The notes under the pieces: model-generated
What the model saw: the letters and a program-made list of their open reading frames with translations, nothing else
Database searches by the model: none
What the model was told of the DNA's origin: nothing
Position numbers and translations under genes: made by a program
Shown: piece by piece, positions 1 through 5,314 of the stretch
Numbering within the stretch: position 1 is the first letter of the stretch
Layout: the number at the start of each line of letters is the position of its first letter
DNA from: an uncultured Bacteroidales bacterium
GTDB lineage: Bacteria > Bacteroidota > Bacteroidia > Bacteroidales > Muribaculaceae
NCBI GenBank assembly: GCA_947176515.1
Contig: CAMWQZ010000116.1
Span: 1 to 5,364 of the forward strand
Length of the DNA stretch: 5,364 nucleotides
Direction of reading: 5' to 3'

Positions 1-1
1 G

Positions 2-82
2 GTTATCGTCGGCAAGATGAAGAGCATCGTTGTTGAGTTTAAGAGCCAGCACTCTCGTTTTGAGGCTCTCGACAAGAAATAA
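2..82 (+). CDS. 3' end of an unidentified gene (partial)
   Basis: This is the last 26 codons and TAA stop of a gene that begins outside the window. The other two plus-strand frames are closed here by stops, and a strong intrinsic terminator begins 27 bases after the stop, so this is the true end of a gene. The visible residues end in FEALDKK and include KMKSIVVEFKSQHSRF, a basic, lysine-rich tail with a short hydrophobic stretch (SIVVEF). Codons such as ATC, CTC, GTC, AAG and CGT resemble those of a well-expressed gene. The tail is too short for me to assign a family, so I give no function. Confidence 0.75.
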   Translation, partial: VIVGKMKSIVVEFKSQHSRFEALDKK

Positions 83-109
83 TTATAAGACAATTACTAT
101 TCAACCCTC

Positions 110-149
110 CATCGGGCAAACGAACTTTTTCGTTGCGCCCGATGTTTTT
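110..149 (+). terminator. Intrinsic terminator of the upstream gene
   Basis: An 8-bp perfect stem (CATCGGGC at 110-117 with GCCCGATG at 137-144) is continued across a small internal loop by a 6-bp stem (AACGAA at 119-124 with TTCGTT). The apical loop is CTTT, and five T's follow at 145-149. It lies just after the TAA at 80-82. This is a textbook rho-independent terminator on the plus strand and separates the upstream gene from the small unit that follows. Confidence 0.92.
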
Positions 150-206
150 ATATCAAAGCGTGACAACTATTATTTATTAATGTGTAACATCTAAAATTAA
201 CGCTAT

Positions 207-305
207 ATGTTTAACAATATCAAAAAAGCAATACAATGGTATTGCAATGAAAGTGCAAAGGTCTATGATGACTCGCTCCACACCGACTTCATTCACCATA
301 ACTGA
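207..305 (+). CDS. Possible 32-residue small protein
   Basis: An ATG at 207 opens a 32-codon frame ending in TGA at 303-305. An in-frame TAA at 198-200 shows that no longer start exists. The N-terminal half begins MFNNIKKAIQWYC. With F2, I5, I9, Y12 and V19/Y20 on one face and K6, K7 and E15 on others, it can be drawn as an amphipathic helix. The C-terminal part is polar, with DDS and a closing IHHN. There is no Shine-Dalgarno sequence, as usual in this phylum. The frame sits alone between two intrinsic terminators (110-149 and 363-387), which suggests a transcript of its own. I do not recognise a family and assign no function. I also see no consensus promoter upstream, and the same DNA contains hairpins, so it could instead be a non-coding RNA or a chance ORF. 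Confidence 0.45.
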   Translation: MFNNIKKAIQWYCNESAKVYDDSLHTDFIHHN

Positions 306-306
306 T

Positions 307-323
307 AGATGCCAAAGGCATCT
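307..323 (+). other. Hairpin abutting the stop of the small ORF
   Basis: AGATGCC (307-313) pairs perfectly with GGCATCT (317-323) around an AAA loop, starting two bases after the TGA at 303-305. No T-run follows, so it is not by itself a terminator. It may protect the 3' side of the small transcript or be part of a structured RNA. Confidence 0.5.
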
Positions 324-362
324 TCCGAAAGACAGACAATTTTATTACGTTAATATTTGATT

Positions 363-387
363 GGCGCTTTTAAAGCGCTATTTTTTT
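363..387 (+). terminator. Intrinsic terminator of the small unit
   Basis: GGCGCTT (363-369) pairs with AAGCGCT (373-379), six Watson-Crick pairs plus one G-U, around a TTA loop. After one A, seven T's follow at 381-387. This is a clear plus-strand rho-independent terminator. No recognisable gene other than the 207-305 ORF lies between it and the previous terminator. Confidence 0.88.
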
Positions 388-395
388 ATGTCATA

Positions 396-435
396 AAATA
401 AGTCCTGACACCTCCACGGGAGCCAGGACTTATTT
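396..435 (-). terminator. Terminator of the exported-protein operon (possibly bidirectional)
   Basis: A perfect 12-bp stem (AAATAAGTCCTG at 396-407 with CAGGACTTATTT at 424-435) encloses a 16-base loop that can itself form CTCC/GGAG. It lies 19 bases beyond the stop of the 537-residue gene (455-457) in the direction of minus-strand transcription. The stem ends are A/T-rich on both sides, so the minus transcript ends in a U-rich stretch. It could also act as a second stop for plus-strand transcripts that pass the terminator at 363-387. The T-runs are short and interrupted, so efficiency is uncertain. Confidence 0.75.
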
Positions 436-454
436 ATTAAGTGGATATAATTGC

Positions 455-2068
455 CTATTTTCTAATTACCTTATCTGTTTTTACGGTTCCGTCTGAATAC
501 ACCGTCCGTCTGATTAATATCGAACCTTCTGCAGGGTTCTCGACACGGCGTCCCATGACGTCATACATTTCCGTAGTGGCAGTCCTAACCGCTTCTACAT
601 TATCTATACCTGATGACTGAAGCGTTAGCTCGATAAGCTTACTCTTGGTTACCTCATCGCCGTATTTGTAAACAGACTGCACACCCAGTTTTTGGACGTT
701 AGCTGGATAAATACCCACTTGATGTAAGCCATAACCGCGATCCCACACATCAAAATAATTCGTGAATTTATAGGGGATATCAATCATATTTTCCTCGATG
801 TCGATATAGATGTCTTTATCAATTTCAAGCAGTTCGCCATCGACGAATACATTATAATATAGAGCATCGATATCTAAGACCGAACCTTCTGTACTAACGA
901 CAGGAATATAGAAACGGAAAGCCGAATACCCATAATACGGGCGGTTTGATTCGTCATATACCAAATCATATGGGTCAGCCGGGACTCCTGCATATGACTC
1001 CTGCGAAGTCAGAACCGGGCATTCAAGGTAGTCAAGATAATAGACCCTGTTCCACGATGTATTGAAGAAGATTAGCATTTCTTCATCAGTTGGAGTCAGG
1101 CTCTTATGGTCTGCATCAAAATTAAAAACAAATTCCGTATCTTCGGGGTCGAGTTCCTGTCCTTGAGGTAATGTGCGACCAAACATTGCATAGATATGAT
1201 AGATACCATCATACAATCCTAAATACTGGCCGTTAGGAATATAGACTTTATCGTCTTCTACACGGCCTCTAATCCAAGATTCCGGGAAGTATGTGCACAA
1301 GCCTTGCACATAAAAGTCACTGTCGTCCATTGCTACCACGACTGGAAATGCAGATGTCGGAGTTGTGCATGCCCAGCTCTGCAACGGCATCCCTTCAGGA
1401 CCCTCGACTAATTCATTGTCAAAGGGTATAAAAGTCTGATTGAAGTCCAGATAACCTGCCCACGTATCGTTTGAAGCAAATGCATAACCGATACCATTCA
1501 TCCACCCAATATTATCCATTTCGAAAGACCCGTCTTCCTTTATAGTATAAGTGTATGACGTAGATTCTGTATTTACTCCATAAGTGAACTGCCCTCCTTC
1601 GACATCTTTCGGTTCAAGCATTACAAGATTGACATAATCTTCTGCAAACTCATCATAGATGACGGTTTGAGGCAGAGTAACTGTGATTTTATCGCCGTCG
1701 ATAGTACCCTTGACATAAGTTCCTGTGGCTCCATAGCTCATGATGTTTTTGAGATAAATGTCGTTATCATCGCCAAATACAACCTCTACAGCCGTGCCCT
1801 CTTCTGTATACTCTACTAAGTTTGTTCCCCATTGAAGGAAAATACCGGTAGAAGACCGAAGATAGGATTTAGCCGTGCCGGGAGCCTCGGTTATTATTTC
1901 GGTAACATTGTCATGTGCACGCGATATTACCTTCTCGGCCTCATTAGCTGTTTTTACAGGCATATGACTTATGTAGCCGTGTCTAACACTGTTTTCAGTC
2001 TGCGAAAGCTGCGCGTTGCCGGCTATTGAAACCATTAGCGCTGCGGTCAGTAGATAAAAATGTTTCAT
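455..2068 (-). CDS. Exported protein with duplicated module and T9SS-like tail
   Basis: This encodes a 537-residue secreted or surface protein of unknown function. Residues 1-19 form a signal peptide (basic start, hydrophobic core, cleavage likely after GNA19 before Q20). Two related beta-rich modules follow. Residues 95-135 and 243-285 share the pattern DD-x-D-x-Y, then Y, then (V/I)-(K/R)-G, then D-K-(I/V). Residues about 380-480 form a third, beta-rich region (LYYNVFVDG, IPYKFTNYFD, LGVQSVYKYG) of a kind I associate with Prevotella and Muribaculaceae secreted proteins. The C-terminus (about 486-537) carries MYDVMGRRVENP, then SDGTVKTDKVIRK, the usual form of Bacteroidales tails related to type IX secretion sorting domains. 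The protein is rich in Asp, Glu, Tyr and Trp and clearly acidic. I see no catalytic motif. The ATG at 2066-2068 is chosen because the signal peptide begins there. It is the second gene of a two-gene operon, 15 bases after the Asp-box protein gene, and is followed by the hairpin at 396-435. Confidence 0.9.
   Translation of the reverse strand: MKHFYLLTAALMVSIAGNAQLSQTENSVRHGYISHMPVKTANEAEKVISRAHDNVTEIITEAPGTAKSYLRSSTGIFLQWGTNLVEYTEEGTAVEVVFGDDNDIYLKNIMSYGATGTYVKGTIDGDKITVTLPQTVIYDEFAEDYVNLVMLEPKDVEGGQFTYGVNTESTSYTYTIKEDGSFEMDNIGWMNGIGYAFASNDTWAGYLDFNQTFIPFDNELVEGPEGMPLQSWACTTPTSAFPVVVAMDDSDFYVQGLCTYFPESWIRGRVEDDKVYIPNGQYLGLYDGIYHIYAMFGRTLPQGQELDPEDTEFVFNFDADHKSLTPTDEEMLIFFNTSWNRVYYLDYLECPVLTSQESYAGVPADPYDLVYDESNRPYYGYSAFRFYIPVVSTEGSVLDIDALYYNVFVDGELLEIDKDIYIDIEENMIDIPYKFTNYFDVWDRGYGLHQVGIYPANVQKLGVQSVYKYGDEVTKSKLIELTLQSSGIDNVEAVRTATTEMYDVMGRRVENPAEGSILIRRTVYSDGTVKTDKVIRK
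1214..1342 (-). repeat. Second copy of the internal protein module
   Basis: Codons for residues about 243-285 of the 537-residue protein, matching the copy at residues 95-135. This copy has the fuller motif (QGLCTYFPESWIRG, then IPNGQYLGLY). From memory, it resembles a module repeated in secreted proteins of Prevotella and Muribaculaceae. Its role is unknown. Boundaries are approximate. Confidence 0.6.
1664..1786 (-). repeat. First copy of an internal protein module
   Basis: Codons for residues about 95-135 of the 537-residue protein. The copy contains DDNDIYL, YVKG and IDGDKI in the same order and nearly the same spacing as DDSDFYV, WIRG and VEDDKV in the second copy. The similarity is at protein level only, so this is an old duplication. 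It was found by eye and boundaries are approximate. Confidence 0.6.
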
Positions 2069-2083
2069 ATAAGTAAGTTAGGG

Positions 2084-3382
2084 TTATTTTAATACTATCT
2101 TGCCTGTCACGGATTCCGCATCTGATGTAAGCTTGTAAAGATATAAGCCGCAAGGGAGTGCACTGACATCGGTTTGCACATCTCTGCTTACCATGACTTT
2201 TGTGCCGCACGGAGTGTATAATTCCAACAAAAAGCCTTTGCAGTCACCGTTAACTACAAGAGTCTTACCGAGAATGTTAATTCCGAGACTCGGCTCACCC
2301 ATCGTCTGCTCGATGCCGGAGAGCGAAGCCTTTGGATAGCGCCAGATTCCGCTATCCTTAAAATCATATTGCGACGGATGATAGAAAGCCGCATAGATGT
2401 AATCATCGTCTGTCTGGAGCGCTACCGGCCAAAGATAGACGCCCTTATGACCGTCATACAGAGGCATGCCGGCTGTTATATCCTCCCAGCTCTCGCCGAA
2501 ATCAGATGTTACAAATATACCGTTGTTTGCTGTGCCTGCCACGAGTATCGACTCGTCGGATGCAAGTCCGCGTATATTATTATGAACGAAGTCTGTTGGT
2601 CGGCCTACCGCCTCCCAGGTGACGCCGTCAGAAGTCTTTTCAAGGAAATTTACATCAAATGAATCATTAGGCGTACCACGCCCGGCTACAAGATGACCGC
2701 GATGCACTGTAAGCAAAGTCAAGAAATTTGTTTCCTCGCGAGTCACCACCCAACTGTCTTCTTCCTCATCATAGCGATAGACGGTGTTTATGCCAAAAGC
2801 ATACAACGACCCATTGAAAGATAATATATTATAGAGATAATCCGACGTTATCACACCTTCATCCTCTATTTCCATGCCCTCGCTTGAAGTTCTATGCCAA
2901 CTGTCTCCCATATCGTCTGTGTACATTACGCCCATATACACAAAATTTGCGATGTATATCCGTCCGCCGTGTTCCACCATTCCATAGCAGTCACATGACT
3001 CAATGTCTCCCCATGGTATATCTTCAAGGTAATCTTCACAATAGAAAATCTCGTCCCACTGACGGCCGCCATCGGTCGAACGTGCTATGTACCCACCCTC
3101 GCCCAAGGCAAAAATATTGTTTTCAATCTGTTTGAATTGGGTATAATGATGGTCTGGCACATCAGCTTTCATCCAGCTATTTCCATAATCTTCAGATACA
3201 TATATTCCACCTTTTCCACCTGATATCTTGTCAGCGGCAAGCATTACTCCTTCTGACGTCAGTAAAAAGGCTCGCGCACATGACAGCTGTAACACTTGTT
3301 CCCAGCGAGCCGACATTTCCAATGGCATAACCAACATTGCCATTAGAAATACAATTTTAGAGAGCAGTCTGATTTTTTTCAT
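2084..3382 (-). CDS. Exported Asp-box (BNR) beta-propeller protein with T9SS-like tail
   Basis: This encodes a 432-residue exported protein. Residues 1-25 are a signal peptide (MKKIRLLSK, a hydrophobic core, cleavage likely after SA25). The body carries five Asp-box motifs of the form S/T-x-D-x-G-x-x-W: SEDYGNSW (63-70), STDGGRQW (102-109), TDDMGDSW (155-162), the one-residue-shorter TSDGVTW (250-256), and TSDFGESW (292-299). Such motifs mark turns of beta-propellers in sialidases, Vps10/sortilin and Ycf48-like proteins. I do not see the arginine triad or FRIP motif of a true sialidase, so a binding or scaffold role is more likely than glycosidase activity. Residues about 366-432 resemble a T9SS type A sorting tail (LGINILGKTLVVNGD, then VSALPCGLYLYKLTSD, then GKIVLK). 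It is the first gene of the operon, with a consensus promoter (3407-3438) close upstream and no Shine-Dalgarno sequence. Confidence 0.9.
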   Translation of the reverse strand: MKKIRLLSKIVFLMAMLVMPLEMSARWEQVLQLSCARAFLLTSEGVMLAADKISGGKGGIYVSEDYGNSWMKADVPDHHYTQFKQIENNIFALGEGGYIARSTDGGRQWDEIFYCEDYLEDIPWGDIESCDCYGMVEHGGRIYIANFVYMGVMYTDDMGDSWHRTSSEGMEIEDEGVITSDYLYNILSFNGSLYAFGINTVYRYDEEEDSWVVTREETNFLTLLTVHRGHLVAGRGTPNDSFDVNFLEKTSDGVTWEAVGRPTDFVHNNIRGLASDESILVAGTANNGIFVTSDFGESWEDITAGMPLYDGHKGVYLWPVALQTDDDYIYAAFYHPSQYDFKDSGIWRYPKASLSGIEQTMGEPSLGINILGKTLVVNGDCKGFLLELYTPCGTKVMVSRDVQTDVSALPCGLYLYKLTSDAESVTGKIVLK

Positions 3383-3406
3383 AGGGACTATTTATATTTG
3401 ATGTGC

Positions 3407-3438
3407 CAAAATTAATAATATTCATCCTTATTTACAAA
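3407..3438 (-). promoter_or_regulatory. Bacteroidetes-type promoter of the exported-protein operon
   Basis: Read on the minus strand, TTTG (complement of CAAA at 3435-3438) is followed after exactly 20 bases by TAATTTTG (complement of 3407-3414). This matches the phylum's -33 TTTG and -7 TAnnTTTG consensus. Transcription should start near 3400-3403, leaving a leader of about 20 bases before the ATG at 3382. Confidence 0.82.
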
Positions 3439-3510
3439 CAAAACGACAGCATAAAATCGCATAGGTTGACATTTTTCCAGAAGCCGTAGTAAAAAAAGCA
3501 TTACGCGCCC

Positions 3511-3542
3511 TTTGCTGATTAACTAAAAATATTATATCTTTG
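3511..3542 (+). promoter_or_regulatory. Bacteroidetes-type promoter of the DUF4254-GT9 operon
   Basis: TTTG (3511-3514), a 20-base spacer, then TATCTTTG (3535-3542) exactly match the Bacteroidetes primary sigma factor consensus. The start of transcription is expected near 3546-3549, giving a leader of about 55 bases before the ATG at 3603. It diverges from the promoter at 3407-3438, with 72 bases between the two -33 elements. That gap contains an A7 tract (3491-3497) but no operator I can recognise. Confidence 0.87.
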
Positions 3543-3547
3543 TGTTC

Positions 3548-3565
3548 GAGAGGACGCGACCTCTC
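3548..3565 (+). promoter_or_regulatory. Near-perfect palindrome at the predicted transcript start
   Basis: GAGAGG (3548-3553) and CCTCTC (3560-3565) flank ACGCGA. Sixteen of 18 positions are palindromic, the only break being the A/A pair beside CGCG. It lies where the transcript from 3511-3542 should begin, so it would form a stem-loop at the very 5' end of the mRNA, or act as a DNA operator just downstream of the promoter. A 5'-terminal hairpin commonly shields an mRNA from decay. Which role applies cannot be told from sequence. Confidence 0.5.
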
Positions 3566-3602
3566 TGTCATTATCTGTTACATTGTAATATTTCACCTCA
3601 TC

Positions 3603-4223
3603 ATGACCGACCATAAAGATAACTTCGCTGCTAAATGCTACGACATCTTCGCCGCATCGACTCGCGACTATCATAAGACCGACAATGTCGACGCTCCGTC
3701 GCCTAACCCATACGCCCCATCGTCAATCGAGTATACGCTTTACGCCAAAAACTGGATTGACGCCGTGCAGTGGCATCTTGAAGATATCATCCGCGACCCG
3801 GAGATTGACCCCGTCGAAGCCCTTGCGCTTAAGCGCCGCATCGACCGATCAAATCAGGACCGCACAGACATGGTCGAAGAATTTGACTCCTACTTCCGTG
3901 ATAAATATAACGATGTGACAGTCCTCCCCGACGCCACCATCAACACCGAGAGTCCGGCTTGGGCGCTTGACCGGCTCTCGATTCTTGCCCTGAAAATATA
4001 CCACATGCAAGCTGAGGTTGACCGCCCCGACGCAAGCGAAGCCCACAAAGCAAAGTGCGCCGCCAAACTCGCTGTGCTCACCGAGCAGCGCGCCGACCTC
4101 ATTTCTGCCATTGCTACACTTCTCGACGACATTGCAGCCGGCCGTAAATACATGAAGGTCTATCGCCAGATGAAGATGTATAACGACGCTGACACCAACC
4201 CGGTGCTATATGGCTCGAAGTAG
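3603..4223 (+). CDS. DUF4254 family protein
   Basis: This encodes a 206-residue cytoplasmic protein of the DUF4254 family (Pfam), of unknown function and mostly found in Bacteroidetes beside family 9 glycosyltransferases. Recognisable blocks are NWIDAVQWHLEDIIRDPEID (50-69), KRRIDRSNQDRTDMVE (77-92) and NTESPAWALDRLSILALKIY (114-133). A long predicted helical stretch (about 145-182) and KMYND (191-195) follow. No signal peptide or membrane segment is visible. The frame is open back to a TTG at 3540, but that lies inside the -7 promoter element, ahead of the predicted transcript start. The ATG at 3603 also gives the family's usual length of roughly 200 residues, so I chose it. The gene overlaps the next by 14 bases, suggesting translational coupling. 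A role in assembling a surface glycan together with the glycosyltransferase is inferred from context only. Charged conserved residues (D, E, R, H) could form an active or binding site, but none is proven. Confidence 0.93.
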   Translation: MTDHKDNFAAKCYDIFAASTRDYHKTDNVDAPSPNPYAPSSIEYTLYAKNWIDAVQWHLEDIIRDPEIDPVEALALKRRIDRSNQDRTDMVEEFDSYFRDKYNDVTVLPDATINTESPAWALDRLSILALKIYHMQAEVDRPDASEAHKAKCAAKLAVLTEQRADLISAIATLLDDIAAGRKYMKVYRQMKMYNDADTNPVLYGSK

Positions 4224-5310
4224 CCGCGCCGGCAATGATAAAGGCCTTATCAACGTTGCTATAGCCCGATTTTCGGCTATAGGCGACGTTGCCATGACCG
4301 TGCCAGTCGTATATAGCGCCTGCCGCACCTACCCTGACATCCGCTTTATATTTGTTACCAGGCGCACCATGGCCGACATATTTGTCAATCCTCCGGCTAA
4401 CCTCAAAGTTATAGGCGTTGATGTCAAGACCGACTATACAGGCGTAGCAGGCATGAAACGCCTTGCTACAGAGCTAAGCGACGAATACGAAATTGATTAT
4501 TTCGTCGACCTCCACAACGTGCTCCGTACACGCATGCTGCGCATCTTCTGGCGCATTAAGGGCATCAAGTCAAGCGTTATCCATAAAGGAAAAATCAACA
4601 AACACGCCCTCACGCGCCGCTATCGCAAACGCCTCTTTCCGCTCATCTCACAGCGCGCTCGTTATCGCGAAGCATTTTTCAAAGCCGGACTGCCGGTCAA
4701 CAGTCATTTTGACGGTCTCTACGGTGGCCGAGGTAAGTCTAATCCTGCCATCTTCGCCGCAATAACCTCTCCTAAAAATCCGGGTGAAAAATGGGTAGGG
4801 GTTGCTCCCTTTGCAGCACATAAGGGTAAAATTTACCCGACCGAACAGATGGAGCGTGTCTTAGAACTCGTCAAAGCCCAATGCCCCTCTACTCGCTTCT
4901 TTTTCTTTGGTGGCGGAGGCGACGAGCAGGCTACCCTCCAGCAATGGGCCGACCGTTTCGAGGGCTCGGTGTCGCTTGCTGGTAAAAAATACGGCTTCGC
5001 CGTCGAACTCGCCCTAATCAACCATCTCGACACGATGATTACCATGGACTCTGCCAATATGCACCTCGCGTCCATCGCTTCTGTGCCCACAATCAGCATC
5101 TGGGGAGCCACCCACCCCTATTGCGGCTTCAAAGGATGGCAGCAAGCCGACACTGACATCATCCAGTCACCGATGACTTGCCGCCCATGCTCGGTGTTCG
5201 GTAACAAACCGTGTCACCGTGGCGATTACATGTGTCTGAAATCTATCGGCTCAGCAGTCGTGGCAAAAAAAGTCATCGACAAACTCATGGCCGACAATAA
5301 TCCTAACTAA
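4210..5310 (+). CDS. Glycosyltransferase family 9, heptosyltransferase-like
   Basis: This encodes a 366-residue GT-B fold glycosyltransferase of family GT9, the family of ADP-heptose:LPS heptosyltransferases (WaaC/WaaF). These act at the cytoplasmic face of the inner membrane to extend the LPS core. The N-terminal domain shows RFSAIGDVAMTVPVV (20-34), the counterpart of the family's R-x-S-x-x-GD motif, and DLHNVLRTRML (100-110). The C-terminal domain shows APFAAHKGKIYP (199-210), FFFGGGGDE (231-239), SLAGK (255-259), DSANMHLASIASVP (280-293) and WGATHP (298-303), the expected nucleotide-sugar binding region. Four cysteines follow (C324, C327, C335, C342) in a CxxC-x7-C-x6-C arrangement around PCHRGDYMC, a pattern I associate with this family's C-terminus. 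There is no membrane segment. The ATG at 4210 is the only reasonable start, since the next in-frame ATG lies inside the GD motif. The start overlaps the DUF4254 gene by 14 bases. Sugar donor and acceptor cannot be read from sequence, so heptose is the family default, not a demonstrated substrate. Confidence 0.93.
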   Translation: MARSSRAGNDKGLINVAIARFSAIGDVAMTVPVVYSACRTYPDIRFIFVTRRTMADIFVNPPANLKVIGVDVKTDYTGVAGMKRLATELSDEYEIDYFVDLHNVLRTRMLRIFWRIKGIKSSVIHKGKINKHALTRRYRKRLFPLISQRARYREAFFKAGLPVNSHFDGLYGGRGKSNPAIFAAITSPKNPGEKWVGVAPFAAHKGKIYPTEQMERVLELVKAQCPSTRFFFFGGGGDEQATLQQWADRFEGSVSLAGKKYGFAVELALINHLDTMITMDSANMHLASIASVPTISIWGATHPYCGFKGWQQADTDIIQSPMTCRPCSVFGNKPCHRGDYMCLKSIGSAVVAKKVIDKLMADNNPN

Positions 5311-5314
5311 AAAT

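Noticed and set aside
206..213. TATGTTTA as a weak -7 element for the small unit
   Set aside because: It overlaps the start codon of the small ORF, misses the final G, and has no TTTG at the right distance upstream.
171..440. Direct repeat TATTTATTAA at 171-180 and 431-440 as possible mobile-element ends
   Set aside because: The match is short and made only of A and T, there is no transposase or integrase, and the copies sit inside terminator-flanking AT-rich DNA.
1832..2029. Plus-strand 65-codon open frame opposite the 537-residue gene
   Set aside because: It lies wholly within the antisense of a well-supported gene (signal peptide region), resembles no family I recognise and has no promoter.
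2369..3135. Two plus-strand open frames (2369-2662 and 2884-3135) opposite the Asp-box gene
   Set aside because: They are shadows of a gene whose Asp-box motifs prove the minus frame. Their translations are rich in Cys, Tyr and Arg, typical of antisense reading.
3393..3400. TATATTTG, a plus-strand match to the -7 element
   Set aside because: There is no TTTG 19-21 bases upstream, and it lies in the short leader of the minus-strand operon. A chance match in AT-rich DNA is likely.
3466..3471. TTGACA resembling a sigma-70 -35 box
   Set aside because: No suitably spaced -10 box follows, and the phylum uses TTTG/TAnnTTTG, both of which are found nearby in better positions.
3849..4153. Minus-strand frames opposite the DUF4254 gene
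   Set aside because: The DUF4254 blocks fix the plus frame. The antisense products are low-complexity Ser/Ala/Arg sequences without motifs.
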